This document shows, in pieces, positions 43,310 through 53,290 of a stretch of DNA of 64,000 nt. The first letter of the stretch is position 1, and each line of letters starts with the position of its first letter. The stretch is from Coenobita brevimanus (lineage: Eukaryota > Arthropoda > Malacostraca > Decapoda > Coenobitidae). Below the pieces are notes generated by a model. It did no database searches, was not told where the DNA came from, and worked only from the letters and a program-made list of their open reading frames with translations. A program made the position numbers and the translations under genes. The DNA is taken from positions 33,911,816 through 33,975,815 of the forward strand of contig CM064653.1 of NCBI GenBank assembly GCA_032717465.1. The letters are read 5' to 3'.

Positions 43310-44336
43310 CCCTTTAACCGCGGGCATTGTTTTGCCCCGACTGTCCTCTCCTGCGGGGGTTTCAACCAAAATGTAAACAAACTTAAAAGCTTTATAACTC
43401 TGCACAGAATAAATCTAGAGCGAAAAATAAGGTACCATTAGAAAGTACTAACCTTCGGCTTTGCAATGATGTAGGTTTCGTGATTTCGTTGACTATCACT
43501 GGATGGGCAGTGCCATTAGAAGTGAGCGATCTAAAATCACTATTTTTCGCTCACACACCATTACCTTCGCTCATACACCATTACCAAATGCCAACCTCAT
43601 TCTGATAATAATACTATAAACATATATGAACACTGCACATACGATAAACACCCACTCTGTGTTCACTGAGGCAGGTAAAAGGCACTGTAATTACCCACAC
43701 TTCACTGCCACATCAGCGGTGTTGTAGTCACTATTTTTCGCTCACACACCATTACCACATGCCAACCTCATTCTGATAATAATACTATAAACATATATGA
43801 ACACTGCACATACGATAAACACCCACTCTGTGTTCACTGAGGCAGGTAAAAGGCACTGTAATTGCCCGCACTTCACTGCCATATCAGCGGTGTTGTAATC
43901 ACTGTTTTTCACTCACACACCATTACCAAATGCCAACCTCATTCTGATAATAATACTATAAACATATATGAACACTGCACATACGATAAACACCCACTCT
44001 GTGTTCATTGAGGCAGGTAAAAGGTACTGTAATTGCCTGCACTTCACTTCCACATCAGCAGTGTTGTCACTCACACAGCTGGACAGATACTGATGCGTGT
44101 TTGGTCCGGGGTGGGGTGGGGTGCCCAGGGGGTGGGAGGTGGGGCCCCAGGGGGGGAAGGAGGGAGGTGGGGGTCGGCTGGAGTGAAAGAACTTAATAGC
44201 TACTCTCCCTTGAAACAATTGGCGCACGGAAAAAAATGCGGGGTATTCAAAATATTCACAAACATTCGAGAATGACACCCGCGGTTTGGTCCAGTTTTTG
44301 CAATGTCATTCTGGAATGACACCCGCGGTTAAAGGG
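43310..44336. mobile_element. piggyBac-type MITE, copy 1 (1027 bp)
   Basis: It is flanked by TTAA (43306-43309, 44337-44340) with ends CCCTTTAACCGCGGG and CCCGCGGTTAAAGGG. It has no transposase. Internally it carries three tandem units of about 167-191 bp. A second copy in the opposite orientation at 50781-51681 carries two units. Confidence 0.9.
43537..44072. repeat. Three tandem units of 167-191 bp inside the piggyBac MITE
   Basis: Units begin near 43537, 43728 and 43899 with TCACT(A/G)TTTTTC(G/A)CTCACAC and share ATACGATAAACACCCACTCT and TCAGC(G/A)GTGTTGT. The first unit has an extra 20 bp with a duplicated CTCA(C/T)ACACCATTACC. Confidence 0.85.
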
Positions 44337-44504
44337 TTAAATAGGTGCTATGCATGTCCGATAGGGAGGTATGTAGGTGTTTTTCTGATTCAGGGTAGCT
44401 TAGGGTCCATAAGTATAAGTCCATAGGCTGGGGACCAATATCCGGACAAAACCACTATCCAGACATGCCTTTGGCCCTATTACAACGGATATTGGAGGGA
44501 TTAC

Positions 44505-44542
<38 letters not shown>

Positions 44543-44545
<3 letters not shown>

Positions 44546-45085
44546 TAACCACTCTAATATCCGGACACCCAATATCCAAACATCCCCACTACCTGGACAT
44601 AATCATCCTGGGAACCAGTATTCCCAAAATGGTCCAAAAAAAAACAAAAAGAAAAAGAAAAAACGATTTTTTCCTGCCCATTTCATACTGTACTTTTTTC
44701 CATACTATACTTACCTCATTTCACTCTTTAATGTCCTTTATTGGTGTGAATAGGGTGTTAGGAGCTATGCATGTGCAGTAGGAAGGTGTTTTTCTGAGTT
44801 AGGCTAGGTTAGGGTCCATAAGTACCAGAATGTTTATTAATGTATGAACATACTTCTAAACCCTCATTTTATGTTTCTTTTGCATTTATTTCAGTCATTT
44901 ATGTGCCTTATTGGTGTGATTTGGGTCTTAAATAGGTGCTATGCATGTCCAGAGGGAGTTGTATAGGTGTTTCTCTGAGTTAGGGTCCATAAGTACAAGT
45001 CCATAAGCTGGGGCCCAATATCCGGACAGAACTAATATCCGGACCTACCTATGGCTCTATTACGTCGGATTTGGAGTGATTACTG
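44543..45085 (+). mobile_element. Tigger-type element 5d, short non-autonomous copy (543 bp)
   Basis: The left end CAGTAACCACTCTAATATCC and the right end GGATTTGGAGTGATTACTG are bordered by TA arrays. It consists of the family's left end joined to the 3' part, including the blocks TTGGTGTGAATAGGGTGTTA and GTCTTAAATAGGTGCTATGC. The TTAA in the latter block is intact here. Confidence 0.85.
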
Positions 45086-45087
45086 TA

Positions 45088-45263
<176 letters not shown>

Positions 45264-45618
45264 AAGTAATCCCTCTAATATCCGAACGCCCATTATCTGA
45301 ACATCCCCACTAACCGGACATAATTGTCTCAGGATCCAACATTCCCAAAATAGTCCGAAAACCGCAAAAAATTTGGGGGGGGGGGGAATCCCGCCTGTAA
45401 TTTGAACTTGCCGCACGCGGCGTGGGACAGCTTTGTTGTAGCGAGCCATTCCTCTGACATCCGATAGAGCGCCGCTGCATCCTCTCCACTTTCCGCCTGT
45501 CTCTCGCCGCGAGTGCACGCTCGTCGTCATGGCTGCCCACGTGCTCGCTTTTGTGGTGGTTCCTTACCTGCTGCAGGCACTCCTGCTGCTCTCGGGCCTC
45601 CTATTAGTGTGTGTGATG

Positions 45619-47454
45619 ATGGCCCTGCCGCCTGAGAAGAGGAAGAGAGTGGTGTTGACTCTGGAGAAGAAACGGGAGTTCAACCTGGCCCTGTCTACTT
45701 TGTTCGATATCAAGAGATCCCGAGACAAACTCCTGCAGTACACGGCTGACTTCTCGTCGAGAAGCAAACGCAACGTGGAGAGGAAGGTGATGTTTACTCC
45801 CAAGTTTGCTGAAATTGACTGCTCCACGTTGATTTGGTATCGACAGCAACCTGCTGCTGGTGTGATGGTACGTGGAACGGAGCTGAAGGCTGCTGCTGAG
45901 AAGTTCGCCAGGCTTCACGACGCCCTAGACTTCAAGGCATCCGAGGGTTGGCTCTTCGCGTTCTAGTTACGGCATGGCCTTACCAACCATAAAGCTCATG
46001 GCGAAGCTTTGGACACTAATGAGGATGGAGTTGACGAGTTTCAGCACAAGGTGAAGGGCTTGATCGACAGGGAGGGCCTCACTCTCGGTCAGGTGTACAA
46101 TGGGTTTATTCTATCGCTCTTTGCCAAGAACACTCTAGCCGAGGAGACGGAGAAGCGTGTACCTGACCGCAAGCTCTCCAAGGAACGGATATCTGCTTTG
46201 TGTTGTGCCAGTGCTAACGGCATGCACCGGCTTAAGCCCGTTATTGTTGGCCGTGCAAAGCAGCCTCGGTGTCTTCATGGGGTGATGGATGTCCTTCCTG
46301 TCATCTGGTACCATTCTTTAAAGGCATGGTTTACAGACCAGATCTTCAAAGACTGGTTCCACCGCCACTTCGTCAAGGAGGTCATCATTTACCAGACTAA
46401 GACACTGGGAATCCTGCGTGACCAGGTAAAGGCCCTCCTTCTCCTCGAAAATGCACCTGCCCACCCGTGCGACAAGGACTTGGTGGCTGAGAATGGCCGG
46501 ATTAGGTGCATGTTTCTGCCACCTAATACGACTGCTCTCATCCAACCAATGGACCAAGGAGTGATCGTGGCAACAAAGCGCCTATAACGCTGGAAGTTCC
46601 TGGACGAGGTGATGGTTGTTCTCGAGGACGAGGACGAGCGCAGAGAGGGACGGGATGCGCGAGGCCAGCGGACTTTGGAAAACCTTCGCCGCTACAACAT
46701 CAAGTCTGCAATCTACAACTGGGCCAGTGCATGGAAGGAAGTCCCTGTCAAGACTCTAGAAAGTGGTTGGTCTCGTCTGCTTCTCGGAACAGATGTGGAG
46801 TACAATTTTCTAGGGTTTGACGTGGATGACTTCCATGCATGGCTACGTACGCATGGCGACAATGCTGATGTGGACGATGTGCGTGAGTGGTTGGATGATG
46901 ACGAGGGCGATCCTGGATATCAGACATTGTCTGATATCGAGATCGCATCTTCCGTTGCAGGTGTCAGTACCGAGCTTGAAGATTCCGACGAGGACAGCGA
47001 CGATGATGCGGACTCCTCTCAGCAGGACACTACTCCAGCCATCCCCAAGCTGAGCGCACTCCGGGAACATCTAGAGTTCGTCCTAGACTACCTGGAACAC
47101 CCAGACTGTGACAGGGAGATGGGGCCCTTGGGACTTGTGGAGGAAGTGCGTGCTTTCAGGCAGCGCATCATCAATCGTCAGAATCGTCGTTCCTTGCGTC
47201 AATCAACGATTCACAGTTTTTTCAGGCCCGTGACCCCCGCTGTGCCCAGCCCTGGCTCCGCTCCGTTGCCTCCCCAAGACAGGCCCTCATGCTTCGAGCC
47301 ACAGCCCAGCACATCAGCCACGGTAAAGTCACCGCTCGACGTGAGTTTGCGTCTGTCTTCAGAGTCGTCTGCAGTGGGTATGCCATCACCACGACCCAGC
47401 GACACACCTCTAGGTCACCTGCCAGTGATACTCTCGGACTCTGACAGTGATTAA
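45619..47454 (+). pseudogene. Tigger transposase of family 5, two in-frame stops and altered catalytic residues
   Basis: I choose the ATG at 45619 (MALPPEKRKRVVLTLEKKRE) because the first HTH follows at once. The hydrophobic extension from 45529 is probably leader sequence. A TAG at 45964 and a TAA at 46585 interrupt one otherwise continuous frame. The first catalytic motif is lost: the expected Y-N-x-D-E-T-G reads YNGFILSL. The second has Glu for Asp (LLLLENAPAHP). The third is intact (IQPMDQG). The C-terminus has SLRQSTIHSFFRPVTP, a PCNA-box match, then a Ser/Pro-rich tail ending DSDSD. GC content and codon use are higher than in neighbouring elements. Confidence 0.85.
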
Positions 47455-48288
47455 ACAGCAAGAACTTCTCCACTAGACCACACGGGAATTTACAGTGTTG
47501 TGCAGTGAAAAAAACAGTGTGTTTTGTTAAGGATTTACAGTTGTGAGTGAAAAGACTAATTTGGAACAAAATTTAACGTAAATAGACTTGTTTGTTTTTG
47601 CTTTAGAAAATGGTTAGAAGAGTGAGGAAAGTTAAAGTGCAGAGTGCAACACTTAGTAAGTTACAATGGAACATAAGTTAGACAAGAGTGCGCACTGTGA
47701 AGAGAACGGACTTCTGAGTGCGATTGACTTAGTTCAGTGCAAGACTTCATGAACAGTGTACTGGAAGTGCTTCAGGAAATCCTTCTTTCTGTCAGAGTCC
47801 GAGAGGAGGCGGTTGTTCATCGAGATGGCCATGGACTTGCTGTAAGTAGGCAGAATGTTTTCTACTGTACTTTTTTCCATACTATACTTACCTCAAACAC
47901 CTCATTTCACTCTTTAATGTCCTTTATTGGTGTGAATAGAGTGTTAGGAGCTATGCATGTGCAGTAGGAAGGTGTTTTTCTGAGTTAGGCTAGGTTAGGG
48001 TCCATAAGTACCAGTCCAGGAGCCAGTAACCAGAATGTTTAATATTGTATGAACCTACCTCTAAACCCTCATTTTATGCTTCTTTTGCATTTATTTCAGT
48101 CATTTATGTGCCTTATTGGTGTGATTTGGGTCTTAAATAGGTGCTATGCATGTCCAGAGGGAGTTGTATAGGTGTTTCTCTGAGTTAGGGTCCAGAAGTA
48201 CAAGTCCATAAGCTGGGGCCCAATATCCGGACAGGACCAGTATCCGGACCGGCCTATGGCCCTATTACGTCAGATATTGGAGGGATTA

Positions 48289-48291
<3 letters not shown>
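47455..48291 (+). other. 3' UTR of element 5e, no gene
   Basis: Non-coding part of element 5e with two TTGGTGTGA-type segments near 47928 and 48115. The second keeps TTAA at GGGTCTTAAATAGG, the position used by piggyBac in element 5c. Confidence 0.7.
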
Positions 48292-48325
<34 letters not shown>

Positions 48326-48354
48326 CGTATACATACATATATGTATGCAGCTAC

Positions 48355-49746
48355 CGCAGATTGACTTAGGACCTCCCCCCCACAAGGTATGAAAAAACAC
48401 TGAAATCATAGTATATCACAATGTTTGTTCATGAAATGCCATTCATTAATATGAAATCATGTTTCCCTTGTTTTTCAGGACCAGTTGGATGCATTTTGGC
48501 ATGGAATCACTTAGATCTCTAAAGTAGTCTAAGGACATTTCTTTGCACCAAACATTTTTCAGTTCAATCTTGAGGTTGTCCAGATTGGTTGTCTTCTTCT
48601 CTGCCATGATTTTCTTCATCTTTGCCCAGCAATTTTCTATCGGATTTAGATCCGGACTGTTGCCGGGCCAGTCGAGGACCTCAATCTGATTATCCTGAAG
48701 CCATTTTGTCATCTTTCTTGACTTGCGACATGGAGCTGAATCGTACATGAAAAAGTTGCACCCATGAATAGCAAAAAAGTGTAACAAATGATCTTTCAGA
48801 ACTTGAATGTACCAGACACCATTCATCATAAAGTTCTTAGGAAGAAAGTAGAGGCCTCCCCTTCCCATTTCACCTGAGAGACACCCTCATGCCATTACTG
48901 ATTGTCGGTGCTTAACAGTCGGCACCGTGTAAACAGGGTCATATCGACTACGGCAGGCAAGGCGACGAACCTTGGCAGAATGCACCTGGAACACTTGAAA
49001 TGTGTTTTCATCGGAAAACATAACTTTTCTCCACTCATCCGATGTCCAGTGTGCATGCTTCTTGGGAGACTGAATGCGCTGCTTCTTCATGCGGTCAGTG
49101 AGAAGCGGTTTCTTGGCTGCGGTGCAGCTTGGCAAACCCAGCTCCTTCTGCAAGTGGTGTTGGATATTTCGAATTGAGATGTCTTGTAACAGCTGGGAAT
49201 GCATTCTCTTCAAATCTGCTGCTGTCAGTCGAGGCTTCTTGATTACTTCCCTCTTCAGAAGCTTATGTGTACCTCTGGAAGTTGTCCTCTTCTTTCCACC
49301 ACCATGCTTGTGCTCTGGTACAACATCAGGTGGCAGGCCGCGCGCTGCAGCAAGAATCTTCATGACGGTCAACTTTGCGCGTCCAGTACATTCACAAATC
49401 GTGTTGACAGGGACATTATCCTGCCTCCATGCAGTGGTACAGGCCCTCTCATCCCTTAAGCAGTACTTTCCAGGCATGACAACTCGACTCTAGGAATATA
49501 ACAGGGCAAACAGTAGTGCATACGAAAAGAGAGAGAGGTGCAAGCTCGGAGCAACGGGAACATATACTCCCACTTTCACTTTTGGGCAAGCACTGATGTG
49601 CTGAGTGTTTCACCACCTTCCTCCAACACCAAAGGAGTTGCCAGTTACTTCTTGTCCAAAAAATTCACTTGGTAGAGGTGGAAACACAAAGCAAAGACAG
49701 ACAACTCTCCCATAGCAATTCTGTATGTATGTCCTAAGTCAGTTGT
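48355..49746 (-). mobile_element. Tc1-like DNA transposon (about 1390 bp)
   Basis: Ends with TTGACTTAGGAC on the left and GTCCTAAGTCAG on the right form short inverted repeats. One transposase fills the centre on the minus strand. The right end sits directly on the 3' tail of CR1 copy 4. The length suits the Tc1 group. Confidence 0.8.
48446..49477 (-). pseudogene. Tc1-like DD34E transposase with one stop
   Basis: Frame 49477-48887 and frame 48868-48446 are in the same phase, separated by a single TGA at 48885-48887 where the family has Trp (V-M-V-W-G). The total is about 343 codons, the usual Tc1 length. The N-terminal paired-type HTH covers about residues 1-110 (LRDERACTTAWRQDNVPVNT). Catalytic residues are D in VMFSDENTF, D in FMYDSAPC and E in SPDLNPIEN, with 34 residues between the last two. 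One point mutation is the only visible break. Confidence 0.9.
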
Positions 49747-50151
49747 GTGTTTGTATTTACCTATTTGTAGTATACAGGAATTGAGCAATGCTCGTGTTGT
49801 CCTGTCTCCATATCCACATTTATCAAGTCTACCTTTACACACATGAATGTTTTTCTCATGCACCACCTCTTTGTCTAAGTCGTTCCAAATATTTAAGTAT
49901 TTACCTAATACAGTGGAACCTCGGTCCTCGAACGTCTCACATGTCAAACAAATCGGACCTCGACCAAAAAATTCAAGAAATTTTTGCTCCAGAGGTCGAC
50001 CAAAATATCGGACCTCGACCAACCTGAACGTAGCCAAACGAAGGGAAGCTGGCCAACCGACAGTCACGCGTCCACCTTTGTTGTTCGTCAACGTGGTCGT
50101 CCTGCTGTGCTTCACATTTTTCTTGAATCAGTGCAGTATTAGCCCCTAATA

Positions 50152-50373
50152 ATGGCTCCAAAGACAGCAAGTTCATCCAGTACGGCTACTGGCAGTGAAA
50201 AGAGGAAAGTAGTGCGGAAAATAATTGAAGAAGTGGAAAAATTATTGCTTTTCTTCATCAATGAGAAACAGTTAGCAGGAGACAGTGTTAGTGAGTATAT
50301 AATTTGTGAAAAGGCAAGAGAAATATACAGTGACCTCGTAAAGGAAAGCACTGGTACCAGTGCTGAAACTTAA
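50152..50373 (+). pseudogene. Tigger transposase remnant, DNA-binding part (element 11)
   Basis: The frame MAPKTASSSSTATGSEKRKV leads directly to LLLFFINEKQLAGDSVSEYI and ICEKAREIYSDLVKE, the second CENP-B-type HTH. The first HTH is mostly deleted and everything after the second is missing, so it is an internal deletion. The frame stops at 50371-50373. Confidence 0.75.
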
Positions 50374-50406
50374 ATAGGTAAGCATCTGGGGTCTTGGAAA
50401 GGATTA

Positions 50407-50594
50407 AAATCCATCCCATCCATTGCCAGACGCCATGTATCCCAAACGGGGTGGCCAAGGGCTTCGAGTTAATTGTTTTACAGGGAGGGGCACTAATCTT
50501 CCACCAACCCCACTTGACACGTAGGGAGAACGTTATGCCAACAGCATCTGGTGTTCCCAGATGGTCACCCATCCAAGTACTAACCAGACCCAAG
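50407..50594 (-). mobile_element. 5S-derived SINE, copy 3, 5'-truncated
   Basis: The tail (ATCCATTGCCAGACGCCATG), the body and only the last 60 nt of the 5S head (50535-50594) are present. It breaks off at AACCAGACCCAA inside the 5S part. It is nested in element 11, which is nested in CR1 copy 4. Confidence 0.85.
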
Positions 50595-50780
50595 ATTTAC
50601 ATTATTTCTTATGGGGAAAATTAGTTCGGTCCTCGACCAATTCGGTCCTGGAACAGCCATCCAGAACGGATTGTGTTCGAGGACCGAGGTTTTACTGTAT
50701 ACCTAATTGTGATATACACGGAATGTACTATGCTCGTGGGTTTCCGTCGCTGTTTCTCAATAAGTCAAATTTAGCATTAA

Positions 50781-51681
50781 CCCTTTAACCGCGGGTGTCA
50801 TTCCAGAATGACGTTGCAAAAACTGGACCAAACCGCGGGTGTCATTCCAGAATGACGTTGCAAAAACTGGACCAAACCGCGGGTGTCATTCTCGAATGTT
50901 TGTGAATATTTTGAATACCCCGCGTTTTTTCCGTGCGCCAATTGTTTCAAGGGAGAGTAGCTATTAAGTTCTTTCACTCCAGCCGACCCCCACCTCCCTC
51001 TTCCCCCCCCTGGGGCCCCACCTCCCACCCCCTGGGCACCCCACCCCACCCCTGACCAAGCGCGCATCAATATCTGTCCAGCTGTGTGAGTGACAACACA
51101 TGTTGATGTGGCAGTGAAGTGCAGGCAATTACAGTGCCTTTTACCTGTCTCAGTGAACACAGAGTGGGTGTTTATCGTATGTGCAGTGTTCATATATGTT
51201 TATAGTATTATTATCAGAATGTGATTGGCATTTGGTAATGGTGTGTGAGCGAAAAATAGTGATTACAACACCGCTGATGTGGCAGTGAAGTGCAGGCAAT
51301 TACAGTGCCTTTTACCTGCCTCAGTGAACACAGAGTGGGTGTTTATCGTATGTGCAGTGTTCATATATGTTTATAGTATTATTATCAGAATGAGGTTGGC
51401 ATGTGGTAATGGTGTGTGAGCGAAGGTAATGATGTGTGAGCGAAAAATAGTGATTTTACACCCCTCACTTCTAACGGCACTGCCCGTCCTGTGAAAGTCA
51501 ACAAAGTCATGAAACCTACATCAATGGAAAGCTGAAGGTTAGTACTTTCTAATGGTACCTTATTTTTTTCTCTAGCTTTATTCTGTGCAGAGTTATTAAG
51601 GTTTAAAGGTTTGTTTACATTTTGGTTGAAACCCCCGCGGGAGAGGACAGTCAGACCAAAACAATACCCGCGGTTAAAGGG
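50781..51681. mobile_element. piggyBac-type MITE, copy 2 (901 bp)
   Basis: It is flanked by TTAA at 50777-50780 and 51682-51685, with ends CCCTTTAACCGCGGG and CCCGCGGTTAAAGGG. It is in the opposite orientation to copy 1 and has two internal tandem units (about 51060-51440) instead of three. Near its left end the segment AACTGGACCAAACCGCGGGT is duplicated in tandem, so the TIR-like word appears three times within 110 bp. Confidence 0.9.
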
Positions 51682-51769
51682 TTAAACTTAAGTTTTTAGA
51701 CTGGACGATCTCTTTGTCCAGGCTATTCCATAAGTCTATACTGTACTTCTGTAAGGAAAGCTATATTTC

Positions 51770-52640
51770 TTGATATCCTTCAAGCAGCTTGACTTTTTCA
51801 ATTTCATTCCGTGTCCTCTTGTTGTGCTCTTATCTCATACAAACAGATCTTCTTTGTCAGTTTTATCTACTCCCACCATGGTCCTGAACACTGCAATCAT
51901 GTCTCCCATCTTTCTTCTTTCCTCTAAGGAAGGCAAATTCAGCTTTTCCAGCCTCTCTCTGTATGACAGGTCTGTCAGACTGGGGACCATCTTGGTTGCT
52001 GTTCTTTGTATTCTCTCAATCTTGTTTATATCTTTCTTTTTGTGTGGGGACCACACTACCGCTGCATATTCTAACCTGGGGCGGATCATGGCCACTATCA
52101 ATTTTTTCATCATCTCCTCATCCATATAATGAATGCTGAAATGCTACTCTTATGTTAGTCAAGAGTTTATAAGTCTCTGCAACTATCTTGTTAATGTGCT
52201 TTTCTGGTGACAAACTATCTTGGACCAGCACTCCCAAATCTTTCTCTTCTCTCCTTTTTGTGATTAATTCATTACCCAACAAATAATTCAGTGATGGCCT
52301 CCTGGTACTTTTACCCATTTCCAATATTTTACACTTCTTTACATTGAATTTCATTTCCCACGTCCGGCTCCAATCATGTATCCTATCCAAATCCTCCTGC
52401 AGTATTTACCAATCCTCCTCAACCTCTACCGTCCTCAAGATCTTTACATCATCAGCAAACAGACTTGCATAACTGTTCACTCCATCCACGATATCATTTA
52501 CGTAAATCAGGAACATTACTGGCGCCAACACCGAGCCTTGAGGGACTCCACTTGTTACTTCTCTCCATCCAGACATCCTATCCTTTATTACTGTCCTCAT
52601 TTGTCTGTCTCTCAAAAAGTCTCTCATCCTTTCCAGAAGT
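51770..52640 (-). pseudogene. RT C-terminal half of CR1 copy 4
   Basis: Frames 52711-52406 (VTSGVPQGSVLAPVMFLIYV, FADDVKIL), 52390-52118 (MKFNVKKCKILEMGKS, LGVLVQDS) and 52125-51835 (MDEEMMKKLIVAMIRPRLEY) continue the RT with two shifts. Here the Gln of VPQGSV is intact, unlike copy 2. The coding region also breaks at the piggyBac MITE. Confidence 0.8.
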
Positions 52641-52651
52641 GTGTGTGTGTG

Positions 52652-52696
<45 letters not shown>

Positions 52697-52704
52697 TACA
52701 TACA
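52641..52704. repeat. Compound TG/TA microsatellite
   Basis: A GTGTGT run followed by TA and CACACA runs lies at the 5' truncation point of CR1 copy 4. Confidence 0.9.
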
Positions 52705-53217
52705 CACACACCTAAGTGGTAGATGGGGGTACTCACCATCTACTTACTCATTGTAGTACTGCTTTGGGTATCTGCCCTTTCCTCTCTTCCTTCCTTCCTC
52801 TTCTGTCTTTTTTTTCCTTATTCTTTCCTCTTCATCCTGCTTACAGATGATTTTACACTCCCTCTTCATTCTTTTTTTCCTTCATTCTTTTCTTTTCCAT
52901 CTGCCTATGGGAGACTTGACACTGAGTGACAAGCCAAATGGTTTCCTTTACACCAGGAAATAATTTACTGCACCGGGTGGTAACCATACAACCATATTAT
53001 GACGCCTGGTGGTTTAGTGGGTAATTAATGCGCTTCAGTCAGGTTGAACCTGTGTAGATTTATATCCAAGGGATGGTTGGGGTTTATTGCTCACGTTATG
53101 CCACTCCAGGATGAGTGAGGCAGGTCACTCTCATCTTAAATGTCAGGACCAACTTGCCTAGCCTTGGGTTTCTATGCTTCTCATGGGGTGACATAGGATT
53201 GGATGATGGGTGGATAT
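52705..53217 (+). mobile_element. tRNA-box composite repeat, copy 3
   Basis: Plus-strand copy starting near GGTAGATGGGGGTACTCACC. The pyrimidine-rich part has a tandem duplication, as in copy 1. The A-box-like TGGTTTAGTGGGTAATTA and a weaker B-box-like GTAGATTTATATCC are present. It ends in GGATTGGATGATGGGTGGAT beside a TA array. Confidence 0.75.
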
Positions 53218-53235
53218 GTACATACATATATACTG

Positions 53236-53287
<52 letters not shown>
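53218..53287. repeat. (TA)n array with one TACTGTA interruption
   Basis: TA array joining the tRNA-box repeat copy 3 to element 12. TACTGTA lies near 53231-53237. Confidence 0.9.

Positions 53288-53290
<3 letters not shown>

Larger units (their letters stand above)
40745..44506 (+). mobile_element. Tigger-type element 5c, carrying two piggyBac-type insertions
   Basis: The left end CAGTAATCACTATAATATCC and the right end GATATTGGAGGGATTACTG belong to the family of 5e. Only about 770 bp are its own. Its internal part contains repeats with a spacing of about 184 bp, each including CTTATTGGTGTGAATAGGGT and TTAA plus AGGTGCTATGCATG. Two of these repeats are interrupted at the TTAA by piggyBac-type elements (40892-42858 and 43310-44336). 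Confidence 0.85.
45264..48291 (+). mobile_element. Tigger-type element 5e, coding member of family 5 (3028 bp)
   Basis: The left end AGTAATCCCTCTAATATCC (terminal C replaced) and the right end GATATTGGAGGGATTACTG match copies 5a-5d. A transposase of about 610 codons runs on the plus strand. The 3' UTR holds the GTGTTGTGCAGTGAAAAA block and two copies of the TTGGTGTGA segment common to the short copies. This is the presumed source type of the non-autonomous copies in the window. Confidence 0.85.
49911..50697 (+). mobile_element. Tigger derivative, element 11, carrying a SINE
   Basis: The left end CAGTGGAACCTCGGTCCTCG and the right end CGAGGACCGAGGTTTTACTG are TIRs with TA on both sides (49909-49910, 50698-50699). 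The phrase TCGGACCTCGACCAA recurs subterminally. It carries a 73-codon transposase remnant and a 5S SINE at 50407-50594. Confidence 0.85.
49747..52640 (-). mobile_element. CR1-like LINE copy 4, split by two DNA transposons
   Basis: This copy resembles copy 2 (5357-6398) at about 95 percent by eye. Its parts are 49747-49910, 50698-50780 and 51682-52640. A Tigger derivative interrupts at a TA and a piggyBac MITE at a TTAA. The uninterrupted sequence at 5357-5460 shows both empty sites. The first part also contains the separate LINE tail seen at 5219-5356. The LINE is 5'-truncated within the RT and then meets a TG/TA microsatellite. Confidence 0.85.

Noticed and set aside
43913..44278. Pro-rich 121-codon minus-strand frame
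   Set aside because: It lies in the non-coding tandem repeat and C/G-run part of a piggyBac MITE and is not kept in the second copy.
45529..45618. Signal peptide or membrane segment at the start of the 45529 frame (MAAHVLAFVVVPYLLQALLL)
   Set aside because: The transposase start at 45619 directly precedes the HTH, and the upstream part matches non-coding leader sequence in elements 5a and 5b.
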